DNA from: an uncultured Eubacteriales bacterium | Lineage (GTDB): Bacteria; Bacillota; Clostridia; Oscillospirales; Oscillospiraceae | Direction: 5' to 3' | Assembly: GCA_900555665.1 (NCBI GenBank) | Contig: USLX01000015.1 | Location: forward strand, 1-24,595 | Length of the DNA stretch: 24,595 nucleotides | Shown: piece by piece, positions 9,074 to 16,706 of the stretch | Numbering within the stretch: position 1 is the first letter of the stretch | Layout: the number at the start of each line of letters is the position of its first letter | Notes under the pieces: generated by a model | Seen by the model: the letters and a program-made list of their open reading frames with translations, nothing else | Told to the model about the DNA's origin: nothing | The model's database searches: none | Position numbers and translations under genes: made by a program

Positions 9074-9108
9074 AAAAACGCCCACTGGAGGATCCAGTGG
9101 GCGTTTTT
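9074..9108. terminator. Bidirectional terminator between uxaE and the kinase gene
   Basis: A perfect 15-bp stem (9074-9088 with 9094-9108) carries A5 on its left flank and T5 on its right flank, so it can end transcription from both converging genes, uxaE and the kinase gene. Confidence 0.9.
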
Positions 9109-9121
9109 GGGGTTTTGCAGG

Positions 9122-11845
9122 CTACGGCGCTTCGACCGTGAAGGTTTTTTCAGCGGTGAACTGATTGTTGAAGTATACCTTGAGGGTATACTCCCCTGCC
9201 GTCTGCGGGGTACGCGGGAAGAAGCCGGCGAAGATATTGCGGCTCCAGACCGAACCCCAGGCGACGGAGGAAAATTCGGCGTCGACAACCTTGCCGTCCT
9301 TGTCCGTGAGCACGAGCGCATAGGGCACGGTATCGCCGGAATCCTGGACGTTATTGATCGATTGCAGGGCAAAGGCGACAAATTCGTCCGGTTTGAAGCT
9401 GGTGCGGGAGACGGAGAGCTTGTTGCTGGTGAAGGTGTCGCTGTCCGGCTTGAGGAAGAGGCCGAGGTAGAAGTCCCGCGTGTTATAGGAGCGGAATTTA
9501 TCCTTATTCGGCGTGGTATAGCCGGTGACGGTCTCCCCTTCCAGCTTGTCGCCGCTGGCGAGGGCGAGCTGGAAGTCGTATTCGGTCTCGGGCAGAAGGT
9601 CCTCCAGGGGGACGCTGTAGGTATTGGTATTGGCCTCGGGCGTCCAGGTGTACTGGAGGAGTTCGGTATCGCTGTGGAGGCTGGCCGTGATCGTCCAGGC
9701 GTTGTCGGCCGGCTCGTTTTCGCAGTCCCAGCTGAAGTTCAGCGTGCCGGCCTCGAGATCGGGCTCGGCCGTGAAGGTGGTGAGCTTCGTGACGTTGGGC
9801 GTGATCTTCGTGGTGCAGTTTTCGAGCATAGTCGGCGTGGAGATCATGACCTCATACGTCTCGCCGGAGGTCAGGCCTTCGAGCGTGACGGTCGGCGAGG
9901 AGACGACCTGCGAGTTGGTATAGTCGTTCGGGCCGGTGACCTCGACCGTCCAGGTGTCGGGGGCGTCGCCCTCGATCGTCCAGGAGAGGATGGCCGTGGT
10001 ACTGGAGAGGGCGGCCTTGATGCCGGTGATGCTGACGGCGGGAACCGTCGAGAAATAGGCCTTCGTCTGGCCCGTGAGGCGGGTGCCTTCGGGCTCCTGC
10101 AGGGTGAAGGTATAGTCTTTGCCGGACTCCAGGCCGGCGATGACGGTGGAGTGGCCGGTGAAGGTGGTCGTTTTGGGCTCTACGCCGTCGGCGGTGTATT
10201 CCACGGTCCAGCTGCCGGGGTCGGGGCCGTCCTGGATGATGAGGTTGAGCTCGGCCTGGGTGACGGTGACGGTGGTGGCCGTGAAGCTGAGGATGGAGGT
10301 CTGGGCAATCGTTGTGGCCATGAGGGTATCCGTGCCGGTGACCTTCTTTTTCTCCAGCGGGTCAATCGAGATGGTATACTGCGTGCCGGGCGTCAGGCCG
10401 GTGAAGACCGTCTCCTTGCCGGAGACGAAATGCTGGCGGGTCTGGTTGCCATAGGAGTCGGTGCAGAGGATGTCAAAGGCGCCGTCGGACTCGTTGGAGT
10501 CGACAAAGACGCTGATCGTATCCGTCGAAGCGTCCATCAGGGAGATTGCGCCGACATGCACCGTCGCCGGGCGAATGAAGACAAAATAGGCCACCGCGCC
10601 CGCAATGGCGAGCAGGATCAGAAGGCTGGCCAGCACCGGCAGCCAGCGGTTATGCTTTTTCCGCTTGCGCTTTTTCGGCGCGGTATCGAGCGGGACGTTG
10701 TCCTCTTCGTCGTCGGGCTCAAGCGTATTGTAATAGGCCTCGGGATCCTTGTCCATCTGCTTGTGGACGCTGTCGATCATGTCGTTGAGCATCTGCGTAT
10801 CCGGCGAGAAGTTTTCCTTGAAGTCCTCGGCCAGGGTTTCGCTGTCGGCGAACTGGACGGGCTCGACCTCCTCTTCCGCGTTGGGGTCGACCTGTTCAAT
10901 CTCGCCGGAGATGGGCGGGACGATGAGTGAATCGTCGGACTGGTTGCGCTTCATGTATTCCATGAGCGCCTGCTTCATCTCGTTGGGATCCTGATAGCGG
11001 TCTTCGGGCTTGAAGGCGCAGGCCTTGTGGATGATCTCCGCCATCTCGTAGTCGGCGTACATGGGCGTGGGAAGCTCTTTGCCGGTGATGCGGAGCTTGT
11101 CCGCCGCCTTGGCGCCGGTGCGCTCGTCTTCAAAGGGCGCGTGGTTGCCGTTATAGATGCGGTAGAGGATGAGGCCGACGGAATAGATGTCCGTCGTGGG
11201 CTCGATGGAGCCGACCAGGCTGAACAGCTCCGGCGCGGAATAGGACGAGAGCATGGTCTCGGGCATGGAGCAGTATTTCAGCTCGGAGAGCTTCGCGATG
11301 CCAAGGTCACCCAGGACAAAGTGCCCCTGACTGTTTAAGTAGATGTTGCCGGGCTTGACGTCACGGTGCACCAGGCCCGCCGCGCGCAAGTCGACCAGCG
11401 CGCCGCAAAGGTCCATCGCAAGATTGACCGCGCACAGGTGCGTGATGGCGTTATCTGCGAGGTATTCCGTGAGCGTGGTCCGGTGCTCGGCGAGCAGGTA
11501 GAGATCAAAGCCGACGCCGTCTTCCTTCGGCTCGATCTGGTAGCTGCGGAAGCAGTCCAGATTCGGGCTGGCGGCGAGCTTTTCGAGCGTCTCGAGCTCG
11601 TCTTTGTAGTCGGTGACAACCTGCTCATAGTATTTCTGTGCGTCGGCTGTGGTGGCCGCGGCACCGGTGAAGAGCAGCGCGTCCACCTGCTTCTGCGACT
11701 CCGGAACGGAGATGTGTTTCAGGATATATGTTTGCGCCGTTTTGGTACTCTTGACAATATAGACCGAGACCGCGCCGCGGGCGCTGATGCGGCTCACGAC
11801 CTCCATATTGGAGAGCAACGGCGAAACGAGCTTCAGTTCAGCCAA
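9122..11845 (-). CDS. Membrane Ser/Thr protein kinase with extracellular fibronectin-III-like repeats
   Basis: A 907-aa Hanks-type kinase. Residues 15-300 form the cytoplasmic kinase domain: Lys43 (ILKHI), catalytic loop HRDVKPGN (160-167), metal-binding DLG (180-182, in place of DFG), APE (204-206) and Asp219. The glycine loop is poor, SARGAVSV, with one Gly. An acidic linker (310-390) and a basic stop-transfer cluster KKRKRKK precede one transmembrane helix (about 401-423). Outside are four fibronectin-III-like units (about 429-780), each with a Gly-x-x-Tyr turn (Tyr490, Tyr578, Tyr664, Tyr756), then a distinct beta-rich C-terminal domain. Most Firmicute sensor kinases (PrkC/Stk1) have PASTA repeats instead. 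The start codon is TTG, 8 nt after AGGAGG; no in-frame ATG fits. The gene is divergent from the zinc-ribbon/BIG2 gene across a palindromic operator. Its ligand and phospho-targets are unknown. Confidence 0.9.
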   Translation of the reverse strand: MAELKLVSPLLSNMEVVSRISARGAVSVYIVKSTKTAQTYILKHISVPESQKQVDALLFTGAAATTADAQKYYEQVVTDYKDELETLEKLAASPNLDCFRSYQIEPKEDGVGFDLYLLAEHRTTLTEYLADNAITHLCAVNLAMDLCGALVDLRAAGLVHRDVKPGNIYLNSQGHFVLGDLGIAKLSELKYCSMPETMLSSYSAPELFSLVGSIEPTTDIYSVGLILYRIYNGNHAPFEDERTGAKAADKLRITGKELPTPMYADYEMAEIIHKACAFKPEDRYQDPNEMKQALMEYMKRNQSDDSLIVPPISGEIEQVDPNAEEEVEPVQFADSETLAEDFKENFSPDTQMLNDMIDSVHKQMDKDPEAYYNTLEPDDEEDNVPLDTAPKKRKRKKHNRWLPVLASLLILLAIAGAVAYFVFIRPATVHVGAISLMDASTDTISVFVDSNESDGAFDILCTDSYGNQTRQHFVSGKETVFTGLTPGTQYTISIDPLEKKKVTGTDTLMATTIAQTSILSFTATTVTVTQAELNLIIQDGPDPGSWTVEYTADGVEPKTTTFTGHSTVIAGLESGKDYTFTLQEPEGTRLTGQTKAYFSTVPAVSITGIKAALSSTTAILSWTIEGDAPDTWTVEVTGPNDYTNSQVVSSPTVTLEGLTSGETYEVMISTPTMLENCTTKITPNVTKLTTFTAEPDLEAGTLNFSWDCENEPADNAWTITASLHSDTELLQYTWTPEANTNTYSVPLEDLLPETEYDFQLALASGDKLEGETVTGYTTPNKDKFRSYNTRDFYLGLFLKPDSDTFTSNKLSVSRTSFKPDEFVAFALQSINNVQDSGDTVPYALVLTDKDGKVVDAEFSSVAWGSVWSRNIFAGFFPRTPQTAGEYTLKVYFNNQFTAEKTFTVEAP

Positions 11846-11878
11846 ACACTTCGCCTCCTTCTATTCATACGTCTTATT

Positions 11879-11907
11879 ATTTTAAGCGATTTTTAGGAAA
11901 ATTGCAA
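11879..11907 (-). promoter_or_regulatory. Promoter of the kinase gene
   Basis: On the minus strand, TTGCAA (11907-11902) and TAAAAT (11884-11879) are separated by 17 nt, a good sigma-A spacing. The -35 box abuts the 16-bp palindrome, sharing base 11907. The leader is about 30 nt. Confidence 0.7.
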
Positions 11908-11922
11908 CACAATATATTGTGT
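11907..11922. promoter_or_regulatory. 16-bp perfect palindrome, candidate operator
   Basis: ACACAATATATTGTGT is its own reverse complement. It sits between the -35 boxes of two divergent promoters, touching the leftward one and ending 7 bp from the rightward one. Such a site could bind a dimeric regulator controlling both genes. The regulator is not identifiable from the window. Confidence 0.55.
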
Positions 11923-11929
11923 CGCGCAC

Positions 11930-11958
11930 TTGGATTTTGACGCGGCTTGTGTTATAAT
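11930..11958 (+). promoter_or_regulatory. Promoter of the zinc-ribbon/BIG2 gene
   Basis: TTGGAT (11930-11935) and a perfect TATAAT (11953-11958) are separated by 17 nt. The predicted transcript has a leader of about 90 nt before the ATG at 12057. Confidence 0.75.
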
Positions 11959-12056
11959 ACGTCAAAAGCGGCGCAAGGGCTGCTTTTGCGTGAGAATCTG
12001 CAAGAATTGCGCCGGTTTTTACGGCGCTGCTCCAGAAACCTGGAATGGAGGTCTTT

Positions 12057-13319
12057 ATGGAACTGAAAACCTGCGAATACTGCGGCACCAGCTTTGACGC
12101 CTCGCTGCGGCAGTGCCCGCTTTGCGGAAAGGCGGCGGAGAGTGCACCGGCGGAGCCGATTGTGCTTCAATCTGACGGAAAGGCCGCGCCGCGCCGCAAG
12201 GAAAAGGGCGGCAAACGGCTGGCAAAAAACCGTGCGCGCGCGTCCGCGCCGGCAGCTGCTTCGGACGAAAACCCCTATGCCATCCCCAAGGGGATGATGA
12301 AGGCCATCTGCATGATTCTGGCGGTGGCTGTGGCGGCAGGGGCGGCATTTGCCATCTACAACCTCAAGTGGTTCGCGCCAAAGGACGCTGCGGATGCACA
12401 GACGGAGCAGACGCTTCAGGCAGACACGGCCGCACCTGCCGCGCCGGAACAGCCTGCAGCGTCGGACTATATGAATGAAGAGGATTATACGCCGGAACCC
12501 GCGCCGGAAACGCCGGAAGCACCGGAGGTGACCGTGGCTTGCACGGGGCTTTCGCTCTCGACGAACACGGTGACGTTTGAAGAGGCGGAGCAGTTTTACG
12601 GCATTACCTATACACGCGAGCCGGCGGACTGCAATGAAGAGGTGGTTTTCTCTTCTGACAACGAATCCATTGCGACGGTCAACCAACAGGGTAAGATTGT
12701 GGCAGTGAATGCGGGCAGCGCGGTCATCACCGCCAAGTGCGGCACGCAGACGGCCAGCTGCCTGGTGACCTGCGATTTCAAGATCATCGAAACGCCGGAG
12801 CAGACCGGAGACGAGGAACTCTCGCTCAACAATGTGGACATGACCTTCTTCTCCCCCGGCGAGCAGTTTTCTCTGCAGGTCAAGGGCGCACCGGAGGATG
12901 CGGACATCACCTATACCAGCGCGGATCCCTCTGTCGCCACGGTCTCGGACAAGGGCCTCATCACCGCGATGGGAAGCGGGACGACGACGGTTACGGTTTC
13001 TGTCGGCGGGCGGGATCCGCTGGAGTGCATTGTGCGCTGCAGCCTCAGCGAGAGCGTGGAGGATCCGTCGGCGGCCGGGACGTATCGCATCAGCCATTCC
13101 GACGTCACGATGTCCCTCATGGGAGAATATTTCAAGCTGCGGCTGCTGGACGGGAACGGAGATGCCGTGTCCGGCGTGAGCTGGACGAGCGGCGACAGCT
13201 CGGTCTGCACTGTGGACGCCTCGGGCGTTGTGACGGCCGCGGGAAAAGGCACCACCACCGTCAGCACCACCTACGGCGGGGCGACCTATCAGTGCATTGT
13301 GCGCTGCAATCTGGGATAA
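12057..13319 (+). CDS. Zinc-ribbon, single-pass membrane protein with three BIG2 Ig-like repeats
   Basis: A 420-aa protein with no assigned function. The N-terminus is a short zinc ribbon (Cys6-x2-Cys9 and Cys20-x2-Cys23), then a basic linker, one transmembrane helix (about 82-101) and an acidic, Pro-rich stalk. Three BIG2-type Ig-like domains fill the rest, recognisable by ITYTSADPSVATVSDKGLI and its equivalents. With the zinc ribbon inside, the repeats would be outside. Each repeat ends in CX3C: Cys235/239, Cys324/328 and Cys413/417, exactly 89 residues apart. The ATG at 12057 is chosen because GGAGG lies 5 nt upstream; the ATG at 12045 overlaps that site. The gene is divergent from the FN3-kinase gene, which has the same inside-domain/helix/outside-beta-repeat plan, so a shared surface-sensing role is plausible but unproven. 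Confidence 0.85.
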   Translation: MELKTCEYCGTSFDASLRQCPLCGKAAESAPAEPIVLQSDGKAAPRRKEKGGKRLAKNRARASAPAAASDENPYAIPKGMMKAICMILAVAVAAGAAFAIYNLKWFAPKDAADAQTEQTLQADTAAPAAPEQPAASDYMNEEDYTPEPAPETPEAPEVTVACTGLSLSTNTVTFEEAEQFYGITYTREPADCNEEVVFSSDNESIATVNQQGKIVAVNAGSAVITAKCGTQTASCLVTCDFKIIETPEQTGDEELSLNNVDMTFFSPGEQFSLQVKGAPEDADITYTSADPSVATVSDKGLITAMGSGTTTVTVSVGGRDPLECIVRCSLSESVEDPSAAGTYRISHSDVTMSLMGEYFKLRLLDGNGDAVSGVSWTSGDSSVCTVDASGVVTAAGKGTTTVSTTYGGATYQCIVRCNLG

Positions 13320-13392
13320 AGACGCGCTAAGGCCGCTGCAGGAGGTTCTCCGGGCCGCTTTGGGCGGACGATACATCGATCAATAAAAGCAA

Positions 13393-13425
13393 AACGTGAA
13401 AGGGGCAGTTTGCCCCTTTCACGTT
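13393..13425. terminator. Terminator hairpin between convergent genes
   Basis: A perfect 15-bp stem (13393-13407 with 13411-13425) has a 3-nt loop. On the minus strand it is followed by TTTTGCTTTTATTG, a good U-tract for the DUF378 gene. On the plus strand no T-tract follows, so ending of the BIG2 transcript here is less certain. Confidence 0.75.
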
Positions 13426-13529
13426 CCGTCAGGCGGCGCTTTGCGGCAAAATACGCAGAGGGCCGATGGACAGCGGGCGAAGCGGAGGCTTCGGCGCGCT
13501 GCGCGGACAGAAGGCTCTGGCCGCTGTTT

Positions 13530-13733
13530 TCAGGAATTTTCCGCTTTCCGGTCGCGCGTGAGCAGGCTCACGATGCACCACAAGCCCGCAAGGCCCACCA
13601 GCGCGTAGATGACGCGGCTGCCCCATGCGGTCTGTCCGCCGCAGATCCATGCGACGAGATCAAATTTTGCAAAGCCGACCAGGCCCCAGTTGATGGCCCC
13701 GATGATGGCCAGGATCCATGCGATCACGTTCAC
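13530..13733 (-). CDS. DUF378 family small membrane protein
   Basis: A 67-aa protein with two hydrophobic helices. The first carries AINWGLVGFAKFDLV and the second SRVIYALVGLAGLWCIVSL, the hallmark arrangement of the DUF378 family, whose role is unknown. I chose the GTG at 13733 because AAGGAG lies 9 nt upstream; the longer frame from a TTG at 13766 would place that ribosome site inside the gene. A charged tail (RDRKAENS) ends the protein. It is a single-gene unit facing leftward, ended by the hairpin at 13393-13425, with thrH starting divergently 128 nt away. Confidence 0.8.
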   Translation of the reverse strand: MNVIAWILAIIGAINWGLVGFAKFDLVAWICGGQTAWGSRVIYALVGLAGLWCIVSLLTRDRKAENS

Positions 13734-13812
13734 GTTTCTCAACTCCTTCCGGTCTAGCTTGTGCAAAAAAAGTTTCAGTTATTCGAAATTGCCGGAATTG
13801 CTTGGAAAGCGG

Positions 13813-13840
13813 TTGCATTCCTTTGTGAAATCTGTATAAT
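13813..13840 (+). promoter_or_regulatory. Promoter of the thrH-DUF1015-ispE operon
   Basis: TTGCAT (13813-13818) and a perfect TATAAT (13835-13840) are separated by 16 nt. The leader is short (about 15 nt) and contains the AGGAGG ribosome site, leaving no room for a riboswitch. Confidence 0.75.
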
Positions 13841-13861
13841 AATTTTCAGGAGGAACTCACA

Positions 13862-14467
13862 ATGTTTATGACCTGTCTGGATTTGGAGGGCGTTCTGGTG
13901 CCGGAGATCTGGATCGCATTTGCCGAGCAGAGCGGAATTCCGGAGCTGCGGCGCACCACGCGCGACGAGCCGGATTACGACAAGCTGATGCGCTGGCGGC
14001 TCAGCATTTTGAAAGAGCACGGGCTGGGTTTGCGCGAAATTCAGGATGTGATTGCAAAGATCGATCCGCTGCCGGGCGCGAAGGAATTTCTGGACACGCT
14101 GCGCAGCGAGACGCAGGTGGTGATTCTCAGCGACACGTTTGAGGAGTTTGCCCAGCCGCTCATGCGCAAGCTCGGGTGGCCGACGATCCTCTGCAACAGC
14201 CTCGATGTGGCGGCGAGCGGCGAGATCACCGGAATCCGGATGCGCTGCAAACAGTCGAAGCTGACAACCGTGCGGGCGCTGCAGTCCATCGGCTATGTCA
14301 CCATCGCGGCAGGCGACAGCTATAACGACCTCGACATGATTTTGGCCAGCCGTGCCGGGTTCCTCTTCCGCAGCACCGAGCAGATCAAGGCGGATTATCC
14401 GCAGCTGCCCGCCTATGAGACTTACGATGCACTTTTGGAAGGCATTCGCGGCGCTTTGCGCGCCTGA
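13862..14467 (+). CDS. thrH: Bifunctional phosphoserine phosphatase/homoserine phosphotransferase ThrH
   Basis: ThrH is a HAD-superfamily enzyme, characterised in Pseudomonas aeruginosa, that removes phosphate from phosphoserine and can pass it to homoserine, linking serine and threonine synthesis. The 201-aa product matches that enzyme closely: CLDLEGVLVPEIWIAFAE at the N-terminus with nucleophile Asp7 and Glu9, ILSDTFEEFAQPLMRKLG as motif II, and GDSYND (151-156) as motif IV. The ATG at 13862 has AGGAGG 8 nt upstream. It is the first gene of a probable three-gene operon, 30 nt ahead of a DUF1015 gene. SerB is the more usual phosphoserine phosphatase, so ThrH may be the serine-forming enzyme here, although other serine genes lie outside the window. 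Confidence 0.93.
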   Translation: MFMTCLDLEGVLVPEIWIAFAEQSGIPELRRTTRDEPDYDKLMRWRLSILKEHGLGLREIQDVIAKIDPLPGAKEFLDTLRSETQVVILSDTFEEFAQPLMRKLGWPTILCNSLDVAASGEITGIRMRCKQSKLTTVRALQSIGYVTIAAGDSYNDLDMILASRAGFLFRSTEQIKADYPQLPAYETYDALLEGIRGALRA

Positions 14468-14497
14468 ATACGAATCTACATGAGAAAGGGATCGACT

Positions 14498-15739
14498 ATG
14501 AACGCTTTTTTACCTGCTGACATCCTGCTCCCGAAGACCAACCAGATGGAAAAATGGGCCGTGATTGCCTGCGACCAGTTTACGTCCGATCAGGCGTACT
14601 GGGACCGCGTGCGCAAAAACGCCGAGGGTGCCGTCTCCACGATCAACCTGATCCTGCCGGAGGCTGAGCTTGGCACGGAGATGGAGGCGGAGCACACCGC
14701 CGTCATCAACAAGACCATGGCCGATTATATGAAAAACGACGTCTTCACGACGTATCCCAACAGCTATGTCTATGTGGAGCGGACGCTGGAGGACGGCTCG
14801 ATCCGCGAGGGCCTTGTCGGCATGGTCGATCTCGACGCTTATGACTATACCCCCGGCGCAACGTCCGCGATCCGCGCGACGGAGCGCACCGTGCCGGAGC
14901 GGATTCCGCCGCGCCAGCGCGTCCGGCGCGACGCGCCCATCGAGCTGCCGCACATTCTGATGCTCTGCGACGACCATGACAAGGTTCTGATCGAGCCGAT
15001 CGGTGCAAAGAAGACACAGCTCAAAAAGCTCTATGATTTCGACCTTATGGAGGGCGGCGGACACATCACGGGCTGGCTCGTCGAGGGAAAGGACGCCGAG
15101 GCATTCAATGACGCGCTCACGCAGTATTCCGCGACGGTCGGCGAAAAATACAAGGGACTCAAGGGCACGCCGATGGTGTTCGCGGTCGGCGACGGCAACC
15201 ACTCCCTCGCGACGGCCAAGAGCTGCTATGAGGAGCTGAAGAAGAACCATCCGGGCGAGGATCTTTCAAATCACCCGGCGCGCTATGCCCTCGTCGAGCT
15301 CGAGAATATCCACGATCCGGCGCAGGTCTTTGAGCCCATTCACCGCGTGATCTTCAAGACCGAGCCGAAGAAACTGCTTGCCGCGCTGGAAGAGGCCTGC
15401 GGCGGGAAGGAAGGTTTCCCGGTGAAGTGGTACATCGGGGACGAGAGCGGCACGGTCGTGCTCGATAAGAGCAAGGGCGAGCTGGCGGTCGGCATTTTGC
15501 AGCATTTCCTCGATGACTATCTGAAGGAGCATGCGGGCGAGATCGACTATATCCATGACGATGACGCGCTCATTGCGCTGGCGAAGAAGCCCGCGGCCAT
15601 CGGCTTCCTGCTGCCCGCGATGGAGAAGAGCCAGCTGTTCCGCGGCGTGATCGCCGACGGCGTACTCCCGCGCAAGACGTTCTCCATGGGGCACAGCCGC
15701 GAAAAGAGATACTATCTGGAAGGCAGAAAAATTAAGTAA
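14498..15739 (+). CDS. DUF1015 family protein (possible amino-acid kinase-like enzyme)
   Basis: A 413-aa protein of the DUF1015 family. Recognisable features are the N-terminal FLPADILLPK, the conserved DGNHSLATAKSCYEEL segment in the centre (GDGNH, about residues 230-234) and the C-terminal PRKTFSMGHSREKRYYLEGRK. Older annotations call such proteins SpoOJ/ParB-like because the DGxH region resembles the ParB/sulfiredoxin fold, which also includes archaeal free-serine kinases. Members often neighbour serine-biosynthesis genes in Clostridia. Here it follows thrH by 30 nt, which supports a role in serine or phosphoserine metabolism, but no activity can be read from sequence. The ATG at 14498 is preferred to 14480 because the purine-rich GAAAGGGA lies just before it. 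Its TAA overlaps the ispE ATG by one base. Confidence 0.8.
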   Translation: MNAFLPADILLPKTNQMEKWAVIACDQFTSDQAYWDRVRKNAEGAVSTINLILPEAELGTEMEAEHTAVINKTMADYMKNDVFTTYPNSYVYVERTLEDGSIREGLVGMVDLDAYDYTPGATSAIRATERTVPERIPPRQRVRRDAPIELPHILMLCDDHDKVLIEPIGAKKTQLKKLYDFDLMEGGGHITGWLVEGKDAEAFNDALTQYSATVGEKYKGLKGTPMVFAVGDGNHSLATAKSCYEELKKNHPGEDLSNHPARYALVELENIHDPAQVFEPIHRVIFKTEPKKLLAALEEACGGKEGFPVKWYIGDESGTVVLDKSKGELAVGILQHFLDDYLKEHAGEIDYIHDDDALIALAKKPAAIGFLLPAMEKSQLFRGVIADGVLPRKTFSMGHSREKRYYLEGRKIK

Positions 15740-16647
15740 TGGAAATCATCACCGAAAGCGCATTTGCAAAAATCAACCTGACGCTGGACGTTTTGGGCCG
15801 GCGGGAGGACGGATATCATGATATCCGCTCGATCATGCAGACCATCTCCCTGCGGGACGACGTGGTCATCAATGTGGACACAGGCGCACCCTGGGCCGTG
15901 CATTGCTACCGCGAGGTCCTCGAGGATCCGAAGGCAGAACAGTCGGAGGTTCGGCTGGAGACGGAGGGACTTCCGCAGGATGCGGACAACCTGGCCTGGA
16001 AGGCCGCGGAGGCATTTTTTTCGCGCACCGGCAAGCAGAGCACCGGCCTTGAAATTTTCATCAACAAGCGCATCCCGACCGAGGCGGGACTCGGCGGCGG
16101 AAGCGCGGACGCGGCGGCCGTTTTACGCGGGCTGAACCGGCATTACGGGGAGCCGCTGTCCGTCGCGGCGCTCTGTGAGACGGGTGAGGCCGTCGGCAGC
16201 GACGTGCCATTCTGCGTACTCTGCGGAACGGCGCTGGTGGAAGGGCGGGGCGAACTGCTTACGCAGATCCACGGTGTACCGCAGTTTTATGTGGTAGTTT
16301 GCAAGCCAGATTTTTCCGTGTCGACGGCGGAGCTCTACCGGCGGCTGGATGAGGAATTCATCGAAAAGCGCCCCGATCAGCGGGCCATGCAGGCCAATTT
16401 GCAGAAGGGCGAGCTGTTGGGAATCGGCGGGAGCCTCTGCAATGTGTTTGAGCCGCTGGTGCTGAAGGAGCATTTCGACCTCAACTACATCCGCTCCATG
16501 ATGATCACCTACGGTGCGTATGGCGCGCAGATGACGGGGAGCGGCTCGGCGGTATTCGGCGTGTATGACTCGTTTGAATATGCCAGCGTGGCATGCATGA
16601 TGCTGAAGGAAAAATATCCGCAGGTTTTCCTGGCGCAGACGGTATAA
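15739..16647 (+). CDS. ispE: 4-diphosphocytidyl-2-C-methyl-D-erythritol kinase
   Basis: IspE phosphorylates CDP-methylerythritol with ATP in the non-mevalonate (MEP) isoprenoid pathway, in the cytosol. The 302-aa product is a GHMP kinase of normal length. Catalytic Lys11 lies in AFAKINLTLDVLGRREDGYH, the ATP loop is PTEAGLGGGSADAA (113-126) with Asp124 as the likely base, and MTGSGSAVFGVY is the C-terminal GHMP motif. The ATG shares one base with the DUF1015 stop (TAATG), and no close Shine-Dalgarno site is seen, so translation probably relies on coupling. It is the last gene of the thrH operon. In many Firmicutes ispE lies near purR or spoIIR, and spoIIR indeed follows here. All key residues are present. 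Confidence 0.97.
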   Translation: MEIITESAFAKINLTLDVLGRREDGYHDIRSIMQTISLRDDVVINVDTGAPWAVHCYREVLEDPKAEQSEVRLETEGLPQDADNLAWKAAEAFFSRTGKQSTGLEIFINKRIPTEAGLGGGSADAAAVLRGLNRHYGEPLSVAALCETGEAVGSDVPFCVLCGTALVEGRGELLTQIHGVPQFYVVVCKPDFSVSTAELYRRLDEEFIEKRPDQRAMQANLQKGELLGIGGSLCNVFEPLVLKEHFDLNYIRSMMITYGAYGAQMTGSGSAVFGVYDSFEYASVACMMLKEKYPQVFLAQTV

Positions 16648-16670
16648 ACAGCCAAAAAACGGCCAGACTT
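16642..16670 (+). promoter_or_regulatory. Candidate sigma-F-type promoter of spoIIR
   Basis: GTATA (16642-16646) and GGCCAGACTT (16661-16670) resemble the -35 and the GGnnAnAnTn -10 of forespore sigma-F promoters, with a 14-nt gap. In Bacillus, spoIIR is transcribed by sigma-F. Initiation would fall about 16677, in the loop of the ispE terminator. The match is by eye only. Confidence 0.4.
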
Positions 16671-16706
16671 TCTATATCCTACATAGAAAGTCTGGTCGAT
16701 TTTTTT
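16663..16706 (+). terminator. Terminator of the ispE operon
   Basis: A perfect 13-bp stem (16663-16675 with 16683-16695) has a 7-nt loop and is followed by TCGATTTTTTT. The U-tract runs directly into the spoIIR ATG at 16707. Confidence 0.85.

Noticed and set aside
9107..10930. A 607-aa open frame antisense to the kinase gene
   Set aside because: It starts beside the terminator hairpin and mirrors the FN3 repeats; composition is Gly/Asp/Val-rich without motifs.
16593..16706. Upstream start for spoIIR inside ispE
   Set aside because: The extra 38 residues would be translated through the terminator hairpin and would mask the signal peptide that begins at 16707.
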